Shown here piece after piece: positions 12,466 to 25,060 of a DNA stretch of 64,000 nucleotides. Each line of letters starts with the position of its first letter. Positions within the stretch are counted from its first letter, which is position 1. The notes beneath the pieces were generated by a model, which searched no databases, was not told where the DNA came from, and saw only the letters and a list, made by a program, of their open reading frames with translations. Location of the stretch: positions 1 to 64,000 of the forward strand of contig JAHFWL010000062.1 in NCBI GenBank assembly GCA_021292165.1, read 5' to 3'. The position numbers were made by a program, and so were the translations under genes. Origin of the DNA: Shinisaurus crocodilurus (Eukaryota > Chordata > Lepidosauria > Squamata > Shinisauridae).

Positions 12466-15465
12466 TTAAACACACAGAATAGGCTATTACCAAGCTAATG
12501 AATACAGCAAACACAAGGACATAGAGCCTTGGGTGGGGTAAGGGGGAGCACTCAGGCTGTGATCCTTGGTGTAAGGAGAGGGATTCTGCAAGTATACAAG
12601 ACAATCACTATTTTCATTTGTGAAATGCTGGATGGTATGAAAGACATGGAACACTAGCTACACACAAAGCAATTTGTGCTCAGTTTCTTTTGGAGAACTC
12701 ATCTCCACAGCAACAGTGCCAGTCTCATGGCAAGCAAGTCCCATGGCAAGTGAGTCAGCCCTCCTCCACTGCCAAGCCACATGTAACGGTTCTCTCAGGA
12801 GTTACCAAGAATTGCCCTGTGCTGTTGAAACCAAGAGTGTTTGCTGAGTAAGCCAGCATTCAATTGTCAATAACGGTTTTTTTCACGGGTTTTACACAAT
12901 TCAAAGTCACCGTTGAAAAACCAAGGAGAGAAGAGTGAGTGAGAGCATTGTATATGAGATCAACCATTTGGCTCAACTGGCTTCTCAATAGTATCTTATC
13001 AGCTTAATGCATATGCCAAGGCAGTTCATCTTTTAGGATTCTGTACATGGAATTCACTGAAGTGCAGAATTTCAGCTTTAATTCAGCTAGCCCACATTAT
13101 GAAACATGCAAGTACTGTCTGCTAAAGCCTCTAGCATTTCTGCCTTACACCACAGCTTGCCCACTATAGATACCATTCATCCATCCTCCTACCACACATA
13201 TTGTTTGCCCATAAGTTCCAATCCTACCACACCGCTATCCTTTCCTCCCAGTGTGCGAATTCATCAAACATTATGTTCTATATAAAATGTATCATTTAGG
13301 CTCCAATCCTATGACCCCTCAGAAGGGATCTCAGGGGACACTGGATATACTGATCTCCCCCTCTGAGGGGGAATAGATCCAACCTCAGATCCCTGCTTCC
13401 CAGCCCCCATGGAAACCTCTGTAGTCCTTATCTCCCTGACATCATGAGAGGTAAGAAGGGGTGAACTGGGGGTGTGGCATAGTCTTCAACCATGCCCCCA
13501 ACATGGGGGGAAATTTATGCCAGCTTTGGAGCGGGCATAAATAATTTCCATTCCCACTGGGAGGGAAATAACTCAATACACAACCACCATCCCTGGAGCT
13601 GGAAGAAAAAGGAGACACCGCACCTCCCTCACTTATGCCCTGCTAGCCTGAGCCCCGCAGGGCTTTGGATATGTTGGACACTCCAATGTCAGAACACTCC
13701 GACTCTTCAGGTAGGATTGCCCTGCCTAGCAAAGCTATGCAATAGAAGCAACATGGCTGAAGTGTACTGTTCTGATCAGTTTAGACATAAAGCATGTTGT
13801 AAAATTAAACAGCTGCTTGTTTAAAGTACATCAACTTTCAAATTACACAGACCTAATCAGACAGAATGAACACAAATGCAACACTTAGGGCACAATCCTA
13901 TGGAGATGAACGTGAGCCTCCGAACTCGGAGGTTCACGCTCATCCAATGCAGAGCAGGAGGAGCAGCGGAGGCAATCTTCGCTTCCTGCTCCTCCTGCAC
14001 TCCATCTTTGCTAGATGGCAGTTTTCAGCCAACTAGCAATGGCGTTTCAGAGGGGGAGGAAAGGAGGCTGGAGCGGCTTCAGGATACCGGTACCTCATAT
14101 ACTGGCTGCTCCAGTCTTCCCCTCACTAGCCCCTTTCCCCTCTCTCGAAGGTTGCTTTCCCGACCTCAGAGAGCAGCTGGTGATGCTTTCAGTGCCAGCT
14201 GTGAGGGGGTGGGAGAGGAGGATCCCAACCATCCTATGGCTCCTCAGATGATGTCTAAGGTTTTGTTTTTTTTAAACTTGACTTAAAGGTGCCCACACCC
14301 CAATTAATTGGACAGCAGGTGCTTTTTAAAATTATTTTTTAATACAATTGCCAAAAAAGTTGCAGATGGCAAGCACCACCTTCAAAGAGGCAGTTTTCCT
14401 TCTCTTACAAATTAGGAGGCCTACCGGTACCTTTTCTAAGATGATGCCTGCAAGGACATGTGCGCATAATCTAAAAACAAAGTATGCTTCTAGCTTCAGA
14501 AATTTTTACCCATAATCAAATGCATCGGAGGTATCAATTAATCTACTAAAACTCTTATGCTTAATCAATTAAAATGTCTTTATATCAGGTTGCAGCCCTA
14601 AAAAGGAAGCAAGATATTAAGTGAGAGTGTGCAGTGTAACCTGAACGCTTCCATAGTCCTATACCAACAGGAGTTGGTTCTCTGAGACACGTTGTCCCAC
14701 CTGTTTTATGTATGCTTGAGATCAACATGGCACCTTCTGTCCCATTGGTATTTGGGGGCAAAGTACAGAGGGAACATTTCAATACATTCCTCATCAATTC
14801 TGCTGCTTTCTGCCTGAAGTGCAAAAAGAAAAAGAAAAAAAGAGGAGTCAACATCTACCCCTCTAGTCACAAGCTTGCACGACACTACTCAGCAGGTTCA
14901 TCAGGCTGATACTTGCTAAAGCGGCTGCTGTACTTGGCTGCTTCTGTTTCCTGCTTCCTTGTTACAGAACCGCCAAGAGAAGTGGAAGGACATGCAGAGG
15001 CACAGCTGAAAACTCAGACCAGGCTTGTGAAACATACTTCATCTGCAGAGCAAAGCTAGCACTTCTCACATGGGGTGCATACAATATTCACAAAGCATAT
15101 ACTTTCTAAAGTCCCAGAAAGTGATGCAGTGACCTCAGGTGCTGAGCTGCTGCTCTCAAATTCTTAACACCCAGGGTTGGTTGCCTGCTGGTGCTTTCAG
15201 AGCAGCACGTGCAGGAAGGGACTGCTGAAAAGTCAGTTCCAGTTACAAAATAGTAGAGCCAAAAGGGATCAGCAGAGCATTACATCCAACCCCTTACCCA
15301 AAGACAGGATACTCCTGCACCATATAATTCAGATCATGAATAGGAGCACATACAGTGCACTACGAAAGTGCCCTCTGAGCAGATGCCTAGAGCAAGTAAA
15401 CCAAAGCAAAAAATCCTGAGCAGATGCCTAGAGCAAGTAAACCAAGCAAAATCCTCTCTCTAGCT

Positions 15466-15600
15466 CAGTGTTCTCCAACCTTGGGTCCCCAGATGTTTTT
15501 GGCCTACAACCCCCAGCATGCCCCAGCCAGCTATGCTGGCTGGGGCATGCTGGGAGTTGTAGGCCAAAAACATCTGGGGACCCAAGGTTGGAGAACACTG
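15466..15600. mobile_element. Foldback MITE family A, copy 2
   Basis: A 135 bp hairpin of the same family, flanked by CTCTAGCT and CTCTAGTT (8 bp duplication, one mismatch). The arms are almost identical to each other. Confidence 0.93.
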
Positions 15601-16375
15601 CTCTAGTTAAAGGCAGACCCTACTACTCCAGAAGAAGTGAGGCATGGGGGGAGTGGGGAGAAGAGACCTGTGACCTCAGATGAGTGGAAAGACATTCCTG
15701 AACCACAACAGAATAAAATAAGTATCATGAAAACTGCTCTGCAACTCCATGACAGAGAAAAGTGTCTGAGGACACTGTGCTTTTAAAGTCAAGCAAAGCA
15801 AAGCTCTTCTTGCTTGCAAATCCTGAAAGGAGAATCTTTTTCATCTCCAGTCTAATGTGTCCAAAATATCCATATTCCATGTAAAAAAAATGTGTATTTA
15901 AGGGTTCAAAACAGGGAGATTTTATTATGAACCCTTTCTCCAGTCCTGTTAGCAACAGCAGTTTTGGAGACTCAAATGCCCCTACTCTACATGCAAATGC
16001 TAAACCATCTTGAGCTATTTCTGAAAGCTGTTCTTGATGTCATTTTATAGGCAAGCGTCTTAAGATCTGCGTCCCAGTACAGAGGTAAGCCCCACTTATG
16101 ACTGGTTATGCATGTGTATTTCCCGGCAAAGACATACAACAGGCTCCCAGATTCTGAACTTTCTCCAAACTCCCAGATCTGCAGCAAATGCGACAACTCA
16201 AGAAACAGCCTGGAGATAACACCCTATTACAACTTTTAATCTCCAATTTGCTTACATGAATTAGACATAAATCCAAACTTGAAGCAAATTAAAAACAAGC
16301 AGAAGAGGTCCTAAACAAAATAGATCTTTTTATGTCAAACAACTTACTGTTTTAAAAGCCAAGTACACAATGGCT

Positions 16376-16811
16376 AGGTCTGCACATAACACTAACCCAT
16401 GGTATGGGTAGTTGAATTCTGAGTTGTGTTGTGGAAACTCAGCTGCACTAACAAACCATGGTTTGTTAACCACAAACAATCCAGAAGAGAGCCTATGGTT
16501 TGTTGCTGGGTTGTGAAATCTGGGTTGTTTAAACCATGAGTTGTCGTTACATGTGAACCTAGAACCATGGGTTGTTTCACCAGGCTACAGAAATGGTGGG
16601 GAAGAGTAGTTAAAAAAAACCCAAAAAACCCTCCCCCCAACTGTTCTACATCCGCTGCAAAGGCATTTGGGATACAGGGAAGGAGTGGGCAAAGGAGGAG
16701 GGAAGCAAACAACTTAGGGCTTGAGAAAACAAACCGTTGTTTGTTCAATCATCTGCCAGACAAACCCTGGGTAGGCAGGGTAACAAACCATGGGTTATGT
16801 GCAAACAGGTC
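16376..16811. mobile_element. Foldback element rich in AACCATGG motifs
   Basis: The left arm around GTCTGCACATAACACTAACC pairs with GGGTTATGTGCAAACAGG at the right. The interior has repeated AACCATGGTTTGTT-type motifs in both orientations. The exact ends are uncertain. Confidence 0.55.
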
Positions 16812-18182
16812 AATGGTTGTGTTCAGATGTCATACTAAACAAGTGATGGCGAGCCTATGGCACGGGTGCCACAGCTGGCACGCAGGGACCTCTCTGTGGG
16901 CACTCGTCTCGAGCCATTGGTCACCAGATCGCGAGAAGACCGCCCCCTTCTGCAAAACACTAATGATCTTGTTCTTTCTCACAGTGTGGAACAGAATGAT
17001 TTTATTCTAGAATTCCTGTTACAGAATTCTTTTCTACATTGTTATCACATTTAAAAGATTTTGAAGAATGATGCACAGAGCATGGCTTGGATGTAAAGCC
17101 CTAACAGTTGACCTGAGTGCTGCATGTGTTGCTCTCAAACTAATGGAGTATGAGCCAAGGTTTGACAAATTATCAGCATGCATGCAATAGCAAAAATCAC
17201 ATTAATTGTGCAAAAGCATGCCCAATGCAAACTTTTACCTAATGCAGTGTTTGCAGTCCAGACATAAAGTGTTTAAAATGTGTTAAGCACGTTTAGTTTT
17301 GTTTATCTTGCTCATCCTAGTACAGGTTGACTTTTACTTTTACTAATCCGACACCTGTAGAAGCAGGGAAAGGACCCGGAGTAAAGCTTGCCCCATACAA
17401 TTTCAGTCTGGCATATAATCATATTACAAGTTGAGAATCCCTTATCCAAAAATACATGTGCCTAATTATTTAAAAAGTTTGTATAAATTCCCTTCAGGCT
17501 ATGTGTACAATGTAGTACTATAATAATTTTTTGAGTTGATTTTTTCCCCCAACAAAAAACTGGTTGTATCATTGAAAGCTCTGTTATTGTGTTTTTCTTT
17601 AAAGACAAAAGATGTTAATTAGTTTGGACAACTGTATGAGTTGTTTTTCTAAAACTAAAACCTCGGTATTCAGGTTTAATTGCAGTGTTGGCACTTTGAA
17701 ATAAATAAGTTGGTTTTGTGTTGCAGTTTGGGCACTCGGGCTCAAAAAGGTTCGCCATCACTGTACTAAACTATCGATTTTCAAGACATGAATGAACCTA
17801 GCCTCCCTCTGGGCTCGTGTACTCCCCCTCCCCCCTCCTCCTCCAGCCCCAAGTTTAGAAGCTTTCGTTTCCATTTTTGATTAACCACAACTTGCCATGT
17901 TATTTGAACCAAGCAAACTGTGGTTAATTTTAACCGTGGTTAGTTTCAAATAAGCAAACTTCAAACCATGGTTTACAAAGCTGGCTTGTTTGAAACTAGC
18001 CACGGTTAAGACTAACCGCAGTTTGTTGTGTTCAGACAACATGGCAAGCTGTGATTAATCAAAAGCTTCCAAACTCTTTCTCCTGCCATGAAGGAGGAGC
18101 AGGGAGCACATGAGTGTGGAGGGAAGCTAGGCTTATCCACACCTCGATAAGCTACAGTTTAGTATGACATCCAAATGCAGCC
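16812..18182. mobile_element. Foldback element interrupted by a hAT
   Basis: The left end GTTCAGATGTCATACTAAAC pairs with the right end GTTTAGTATGACATCC. Large inner arms with TTAACCGTGG/CCACGGTTAA lie at about 17880-18060. The hAT at 16841-17763 splits the left arm. Confidence 0.65.
16841..17763 (+). mobile_element. hAT-type nonautonomous element, 923 bp
   Basis: The termini AAGTGATGGCGAGCC and GGTTCGCCATCACTG are imperfect inverted repeats. The flanking 8 bp duplication TACTAAAC is perfect (16833-16840, 17764-17771). No transposase ORF remains. It sits inside the larger foldback element at about 16812-18182. Confidence 0.88.
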
Positions 18183-18584
18183 AATCTGTGCAATGGCTAA
18201 AAAGGCAGACATCTTGCTGCTAGCAAAACTGTAGTATTTCCTAGTTTCCTCCATATCAATCTGAAATCAGTTGCTACACAATTTCTCCATAGTTAGGCAC
18301 TTCCTTATCTTTTTTTAATTTCCATTATGTTTTAGCTTGAATTTGTGCAAACATGACTCTTCGTAGGACCCAAGATGTCAAGCTGCTTTGAGCAAGGACT
18401 GGTTTATCTTTTGCAAGAATGTCTAGTACACTTTTAGGCATTATCCGAACAACAGTAATAATCCATAAGATGTCAATATGAAGTTATTGCTGAAGAACAG
18501 CAACCCTTAATTAACAATACTGAAACTCAAGCTATATCCTACTGCTTTGATATGCCCCCCTTTTCATCTCGAAAGCACATATTG

Positions 18585-18812
18585 AGAGCCAGTGTGGCGT
18601 AGTGGTGAGAGTGTTGGATTGGGACTCGGGAGATCCGAGTTCTAATCCCCGCTCGGCCATGAAACTCACTGGGTGACTTCAGGCCAGCCACTGACTCTCA
18701 GCCTAACCTACATCACAGGGCTGTTGTGAGGATAAAATGGAGAGGAGGATTGTGTAAGCTGCCTTGGGTTCCTTGCAGGAAAAAAGGTGGGGTATAAATA
18801 TAATAAATAAAT
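18585..18812 (+). repeat. Sauria-type tRNA SINE, copy 1
   Basis: Contains the tRNA-derived head GTGTGGCGTAGTGG with box-B-like GAGTTCTAATCCCCG, the conserved CTCACTGGGTGACTT core and a tail TTGGGTTCCTTGCAGGAAAA followed by an AATAAAT repeat. This family is diagnostic of squamates. Confidence 0.9.
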
Positions 18813-18900
18813 ATCTATGAGGTTATGATTCTTTAAGGAGATCTATGAGGTTATGATTCTTTAAGGAGATCTATGAGGTTATGATTCTTTAAGGAGATCT
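18813..18900. repeat. 28 bp tandem repeat, 3.1 copies
   Basis: Three identical copies of a unit starting ATCTATGAGGTTATGATTCT begin at 18813, 18841 and 18869, directly after the Sauria SINE tail. Confidence 0.95.
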
Positions 18901-19264
18901 CCACCCCATCAAGTTCTTGGAAGAGGTGGACAAAAGATCCCATCCCAATACAGGAGAAAGTCATGGGAGCTATGGCACTTTCATATGACTAGAGAGAAGA
19001 AAGACGTACGGAAATCTAAATTCATAAGGGAGATTTTCTAAAGGCAGAGGGGACAAACTACAGTAAGCAATATTTTAAGAAGTACACTAATTTTAGTTAC
19101 CGATCAAGCCAAGTCAAACTGACTCCACAAATAATGTAAAATATTATTACTGTATGGTAAAATTAAGAAATTAATTTGAACAATATGGTCAAGTATGTAG
19201 TAGACCTACTAGTAATTTATAGTGAGTTTTTAATTCCCTAAAGTCTCTACAACTTTACTGTGTT

Positions 19265-19430
19265 CATTCCTATAACAAATCTTTGAAGAAGAGCCATATT
19301 TCCATTTTGTAGAAGGAGAACTAAGGTTGAATGTGTTGCTCAGGGCCATACAGTGAGCTCCAAAACCAGGTCTCCTAAACAAAGCCCAACTCTTGACCCA
19401 CTGGACCACCCTGGCTTCACGCTGGCTTTG
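19265..19430 (-). repeat. MIR-like SINE fragment
   Basis: The reverse of the MIR order: ATTTTGTAGAAGGAGAACTA, then GCTCAGGGCCATACAG and ACCAGGTCTCC. Confidence 0.55.
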
Positions 19431-21305
19431 TCAGTATGAAGATAGAGATGCACACTAAAGCTGCAATCCTATGTACACTTACTAGGGAGTAACTCCCACT
19501 GAAATAATAGAAAACATGCATAGAATTGTGTTGTAAAACACCAAGATATTTGTGTGCGAATCACACACACACAATGTGTAGCACAAAACAATATGTTGTT
19601 GTGTTTATGATGCATTGAGTAAAACTCTTTCAAGGGAAACTGTCTTTGTAAATCCTCTCAGTGATCATAGCCAAAATATTTCTTCATAAGATAAGGCAGC
19701 AAACCAGCTCAAAATCACCTCAAGAATTTAACTTCCTGAAAGTGTTGCCATTTTTGAGATGATTTTTTAACAGGTCCAACTGCCTTATACAGTAGGAATT
19801 TCTTTGGCTGTGATCATTTCCCTTTTAAAAAGTGTTTTATTCAAGACACGTGTAATAAAGATTTTTCTCCCTATACACTGCATGAGGTGGAGTTTTCCTG
19901 CGGGGTTTTGTTGTTGTTTTGGCTGCTGTTGTGGTCCCATGTGTAATTTCATGTTTTTTTTGTGGCCTTCTGAAAAATGGGGACAATTAACCATTCCAAA
20001 AATAAAGCCTCAGTGTTTCTATAAAGAGTAAGAAGAAACCATACCTTTGTACTTTGGGCTAATTAATCCAGAGTAGCAACATCAACACCCTGCTCCAGAT
20101 CCCTTGGCTGTCAATGACAAGGCAGGTGGCTACTAGGAGCAGGGCCTTTTTGATTGTGGTACCCATCCTGCAGAATGCCCTTTCAACTAAGATCTCACAC
20201 TTCAACACTCTGTTCCTTCAGGTGCCTGACTAAAACATGGTTTTTCACAAAGACTCTCAGCTGAATATTTTTAGTCTAACGTGTTTAATGCTGTTCCCTT
20301 ATAATTGTTTTGTACTGGCTTTAATCCAATGTTGCACAACTGGACTTCTCCAAGCTTGCCTTCTCCCTGGAGCCTGCCACACACCTTCCAAATCTGCTCA
20401 GGAGGGCTCCCCAATTCTCCAGAGCAGATTGGGGGGGCACATTGGGGTTGCAGGGGGGAGGGCAAACCCATCCCGCCAGTGGAAATAAAACCAATGGAAG
20501 ACAGTCAGGTTTTGATACAACCCACTGGCTGTTATGTTTTCATATGTTTTATATGGTTTTTAACTTTTTGGTACATTGTTGATGATCTTGTTTTTAAGAT
20601 ATTTTGTGGACTGCTTTGAGTCCTCTTAGTGGAAAAAAGCAGGATTTAAGCTTCTTAAATCAATCAATCAATCAATCAATCCAACAAACCACCATTCCCT
20701 TGCTCAGTACTCAGCCAAGTAGTACTTATCACCCCCGATCATAGCCACTTTTTTCAGCTGAAGGCAGCAAGAACAGGTAATTTCTCAAATCCCTAGAGAA
20801 CCAGGGTACATGGTTAGTGGTTTGTGTTTACTTTGATGGTTCAGAAGTTCTACAGATTTGATGAACTAAACTCTGTGCTTTGTTCACAAGAATGCTTTTA
20901 AAGTATGGGAGGAAATCCCCCTTACCACTTTTTGCATACTACTCCTGGATATATCTTCAAGTTTGACTATTGTGGATCAGTTGTCTCATAGCGTGCTTCT
21001 CTAAGCCAAGAAAAAAAAAAATCACCAGAAAGTCCACCTGCCTTTTTGTTATCATTGCTATGTGTCCTTCCCTGCCTGCCCACCTGAGAGTGTAATACTA
21101 TCTCTCTACCTCAAGTACTGCTGAGGAGACAACTCTTCTAATCTAATATACAAAGCTCACAAGCCAAAAAGTACATACTCTGGTTTCAAGGAAAATATTT
21201 CAGATCCTTCTTCAGGTGACACGTTGCTTCTTTCCATATTCTCTTGTACCTACCTGCTTAAGGAAGCTGGAAGGGCAGTCTTATTAACCCATGTGGCTCT
21301 AAGTC

Positions 21306-21650
21306 ATCATCATCAGGCGATCACTCATGACGGAGTAAGATTGTCTTCCAGGATAAAAGGAGGAAATTCTAAAGAAGATTGTGTAGACTCTAGCGATGGG
21401 TCCTTAAGTGGGAAGCTCTGGCCCATGAACGCTCTAACCTTTCACAAAGGTTCCATGGACTTTGAAGAAGCCCGAGTGCAAGGTGAAAGGGAGAAACGTG
21501 CTAAGCGAAAAGCACGTCAAACAAATCCTTTACAGGACCATCCTCCATCTGGTAACCTGTGTCCTCACTGTGGGAAGCTGTGTGGATCTAGAATTGGCCT
21601 CCACAGTCACTTAAGGCTCTTTAAGTACAGATATGAGAGTCCTGATAGGT
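21306..21650 (+). repeat. Composite repeat with C2H2-like coding fragment, copy 1
   Basis: It begins CATCAGGCGATCACTCATGA, includes an open stretch whose end reads PSGNLCPHCGKLCGSRIGLH then SHLRLF, and shares about 200 bp with the copy split by the hAT at 28.8 kb. The CX2C...IGLxSHLR ending is typical of the C-terminal finger of some LINE ORF2 proteins. The family is not identified. Confidence 0.6.
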
Positions 21651-22859
21651 AAATACTAGCTCTGCCATTAGAGAACAGCAAGAACCAGTTTTCTGACTAG
21701 AAGCTTTCCACCCCCACCCCCCACAATCCAAACCTTCAGCCCCACAAAACCTCTACAAGACTTTAACAGGCTGCAATAACACACGTACCAGGGGGTTGTG
21801 AGCCCTCCTGAACACAGTAGGATATTCTGTATGTTTGTACTCAGCATACAGAATTGCATTGGCAGGCCCACAGTTTGTACTGTGAAGTCTTCCCCCACCC
21901 CCCAACACAGAGACCCACTTAGGCCTAAGGGAGCCCAGTTAGCACGAGCCAAGATTACCGTGCCCCTTAATGCCCCCACTCCAAGACATCTGTACATTTA
22001 TTTAGATTGTACACCCCACTTTGAAGGTCTGAGGTAGAAAACAACACTTTAAAAGCGGTAATTACATCAGTATAAACAAAAATACCCATTACATATAAAA
22101 TTAAAACAAAATACGATTTTGAAAAAATAATTCTGGAATGATTGCTATGCTCACATTTTGACCAGCCTCCAAGAAAATAAGTTTGACAGTTGCTCTTCTC
22201 CCACAATCCGCCGCCCCCCAACTCCCCACCCCCTAGCAAACATTGTCCTGATATGGTTCCCCACTTGTCAGGCTCAGCAAGGATCCCAAACCTGGGATGC
22301 TGCTAGCAAACACGCTCCCCTCCTTTAGATGCCCCCCACCCTGAAGTACACCCCAAACTTGTGTGTCCCCCCGCCAAAAAAAGCCTTTAGTAACACTTAC
22401 CTACTTCCCACCCCAAATTCGCTCCCAACATCTGCCACACTCCAGCACCCGCATCATGCTCCCTTTCTTCTCCCCAAGACACTCCACGACCACCTCTTCC
22501 CTTCAGACCCCTGGCATCCCACTCTGGGAAAACTCCCCTTAGAACGGCTAAGATCAAACCCTTCCGGATATATTATTCCTTATGTGCCCCCAAATTCCTA
22601 ATATTCCTTCTCATCACACGCCAAGCAAAGCGATTGGCTTTAGTGCTTTTTTTTAGACCCGGCCCTAAACAGATGCTCCTCCCGAGGTCCTCAGATGCTC
22701 CCTTCACGTATCCCCAAAACCCTGATCTCCCTCCCACACTTGGTGATAAATCTTCTCGACCCTCCCTGACGCCCCCCGCCGCTCCCCCTCCCAGATATAG
22801 CACTTTGAGTCTTTCTACAGCACTTGTCTTTCAGTGCAATTCTGTGAGTAATATCCCCA

Positions 22860-23420
22860 CAGCGACGGGCGGACGCGCACACACGTGTGTGTGCTTCCCC
22901 ACCTACTTGGAATGGAGCGGCGTGCCCCATGGGCCGGTATGGAGTGGCCCCGGCCGGGCTGGGTCCTCGCAAGAGCCCGCCGCCCGGTCCTGGAGCCGTG
23001 GGGGGAGGGACAGCGGCGGCGGCGGCAGCTACCGAGATGGCAGGCGGGCCTCCCCCCGGGGGCGGCGGGGTGAGCGGAAACCCGCCGCGGCCGGCCATGA
23101 GAGGCCGGGGGGGTAGGTGTGCGCGGAGGGCAACGGCCGTGGGCGCCTCGAGCGCGCCCGAGGAAAGGAAGCGGCACTGGCGGCGGGTCGACGGCGGAGC
23201 GGGCGCCTCCGAGCGAGCGGCGGGCTCCTCCTTCGGGGCCGCCCCATCAGCCGCCGGAGCCCCGCCTGGCCCTGCAGCGGGGAGGGGGGAGGGAGCGAGG
23301 GAGGCAAACAAGCGCCTCTTGGGACTGACTGACGTCCCAGCGCGGCCGCGCCGAGGCGCCGAAGAACCGCCTCAGAAACCGACACGCGGATCTAGTCACG
23401 AGGGCAAGCGGACACAAAGG
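22860..23420 (-). promoter_or_regulatory. SMARCD2: CpG island over the SMARCD2 first exon
   Basis: This is the densest CpG stretch in the window, with long GC-only runs and many CG dinucleotides, and it contains the start codon of SMARCD2. No TATA box is obvious upstream of the ATG (above 23098), which fits a TATA-less housekeeping promoter. The island could also fire rightward, but no plus-strand exon with a convincing donor was recognised. A foldback MITE lies just upstream at 23512-23651. Confidence 0.75.
22907..23098 (-). CDS. SMARCD2: SMARCD2 coding exon 1 (BAF60B N-terminus)
   Basis: This exon encodes the first 64 residues of the BAF60B subunit of SWI/SNF (BAF) chromatin-remodelling complexes, a nuclear protein linking transcription factors to the remodeller. 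The ATG at 23098-23096 is chosen because the following residues (MAGRGGFPL) resemble the family N-terminus. An in-frame ATG exists upstream at 23311, so an extension cannot be excluded. The exon is Gly/Pro/Ala-rich with a seven-alanine run, typical of this disordered N-terminus. It ends in MGHAAPFQ at a GTAGGT donor (22906-22901) in phase 0, which fits exon 2 starting RPGMLPGG. The match to SMARCD2 was made from memory of the family. The exon sits inside a CpG island. Confidence 0.85.
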
Positions 23421-23511
23421 CACGCATACGCTCTCTCTCGCGCTCTCGTGCCTGACGGGGCACTCTTAGGCGTGTTTACTTGGAAGAAAGTCCCACACTG
23501 TGCTCCAAGCG

Positions 23512-23651
23512 CAGTGTTCTCCAACCTTGGGTCCCCAGATGTTTTTGGCCTACAACTCCCAGCATGCCCAGCAGCTACCCAGTACTCTGGCTGGGGCATG
23601 CTGGGAGTTGTAGGCCAAAAACATCTGGGGACCCAAGGTTGGAGAACACTG
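23512..23651. mobile_element. SMARCD2: Foldback MITE family A, copy 3
   Basis: A 140 bp copy with a longer loop (CAGCAGCTACCCAGTACT region), flanked by imperfect CTCCAAG-type repeats. It lies about 0.4 kb upstream of the SMARCD2 start codon, within the likely promoter region. Confidence 0.9.
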
Positions 23652-24409
23652 CTCCAAGGGGATGACTTCAAGGAAACTGTGTAAACCTTCGATTGGAGCC
23701 TTGGAAGTTTATTCACAGCAGCACGCGTTAAGCAGTCTTGTGCTGTTAGGAAATTTTAGACCCTGGGCTTAGGGTGCACACCCCTATACCTGTGTCTACT
23801 CAGAAGTCCCATTGTTTTACTCTCCCAAGGGAGTTGTGCACGCTAAGGGATGGGTGCCCCTCAGTGATCTTACGCCCCACCCCCCTCCAATTTAGAACGG
23901 AAGGTTTTGATGGCAATGTGTAATTACTTCACTACAGGGGGTGCAGGAGCTCATCCAGCCTGAGGGCTCAATTCCATTTCAGAGAATTCCACCTGTGCGC
24001 AAAGCCACAAATACTAGCATGTTTTAGCTTAAAGCTATTACTGCTAGTAACTAGATGCATTTCAACCTTTAAAAAAAGGGGGGGGGCTGCAGGAAACCAC
24101 CAAACAATTGGTGGTTGGGAAAAGGGGTGTGGCCATCAGGTGACCGCTGGCCAGATTGGGATTCCCAGGGAGCTGAAATTGGCACCCAGGCCTGAGACTG
24201 TCCATCACTGCTTTACTAAGTAAAATTTATTATTTAGTTCAAGATGGGCTGAGCCAGTCCTGCTGCATTTTGGGAGCTCTCCTCGTTCTGCTGAGTGGGG
24301 GCCCTGGCCCTCTGCCCTGTCATCCAGACCTGACTCCCCTGCCCTTCTGTTCAACTGGACATCCTGCCTAGTAAGTGAGTATAGCACACTTTCTTAAGAA
24401 TTAAGTAGG

Positions 24410-24780
24410 CCGCTCAACAAGATCTGCCACAGATGGCCTTCTCCCTGTCCCATCAGCCAGAGAAACCAGGCTGGTGGGGACTAGGAGGAGGGCCTTTTCT
24501 GTGGCAGCCCCCAATTTATGGAACTCTCTCCCCAGTGACCTCCGCCATGCCCTTTCCTTGATTAGCTTCCGCCGTGCATTAAAAACGTGGCTTTTCAGGC
24601 GGGAATATGGGGTGGGTTAGGATTTTTAAGTTTTGTTCTGTTTTTAATTGTGTTTTATACTGTGTGTGTGTGTTTTCCCCCCCCCTCTTGTATTTTATTG
24701 GATTGTACATCGCTCAGAGTGGCCGGATGTCTGGCCAGATGGGCGATTCATAAATATAATAAATAAATAAATTAAAATAA
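24410..24780 (+). repeat. LINE 3' end with AAAT tail
   Basis: CAGATGGCCTTCTCCCTGTC through GATGGGCGATTCATAAATAT, ending in an AATAAATAAATAAATT tail. The inverted relative lies at 11331-11720. Confidence 0.7.
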
Positions 24781-25060
24781 AAGTGTGCATAGGAATGAGA
24801 CATGTGAGTTCACATGCAGCCGCCCATTATTACCCTTTTAGCTACACATTGAACTGGTGTGAGGTAAAAATCCTCATCATTTGATAGGAAGCTAGGAATA
24901 GGCCAAGTCTGAGCCCATACAATTTTCTCGTCCGTATCTGAACAGGCTCTGGCTTAACAGGGAAATAAGGCACACTGACTGAAACAGCGTTGCCACCTTT
25001 TACCCTAGCAAATTAATGTACACCGATTCCTGTGCCAGTGAGGCAAAATGAGCAAGACAT

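Larger units (their letters stand above)
4753..22906 (-). other. SMARCD2: SMARCD2 intron 1, 18.2 kb, repeat-filled
   Basis: The interval between the phase-compatible donor at 22906 and acceptor at 4753 holds no host coding exon that I could recognise. It contains foldback MITEs, CR1 and L2-like LINE tails, a hAT inserted in a larger foldback, a Sauria SINE and microsatellites, each listed separately. Within it, 6786-8377, 8601-11330, 12466-15465, 15601-16375, 18183-18584 and 18897-21305 are mostly unassigned single-copy-looking or degraded sequence. These stretches include an AC run at 7832-7861, an MIR piece and short foldback relics. Confidence 0.8.

Noticed and set aside
18585..18660. tRNA gene
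   Set aside because: The A/B-box-like head belongs to a Sauria SINE with its conserved core and tail, and no complete cloverleaf is evident.
21224..21652. Host C2H2 zinc-finger gene
   Set aside because: The finger-like end is shared with a second dispersed copy and has the IGLxSHLR form of LINE ends, so it is a repeat.
22887..23684. 265-codon plus-strand ORF across the CpG island
   Set aside because: GC-rich DNA lacks stop codons, and the minus strand carries a recognisable SMARCD2 exon with matching splice phase. The plus ORF also runs into a MITE.
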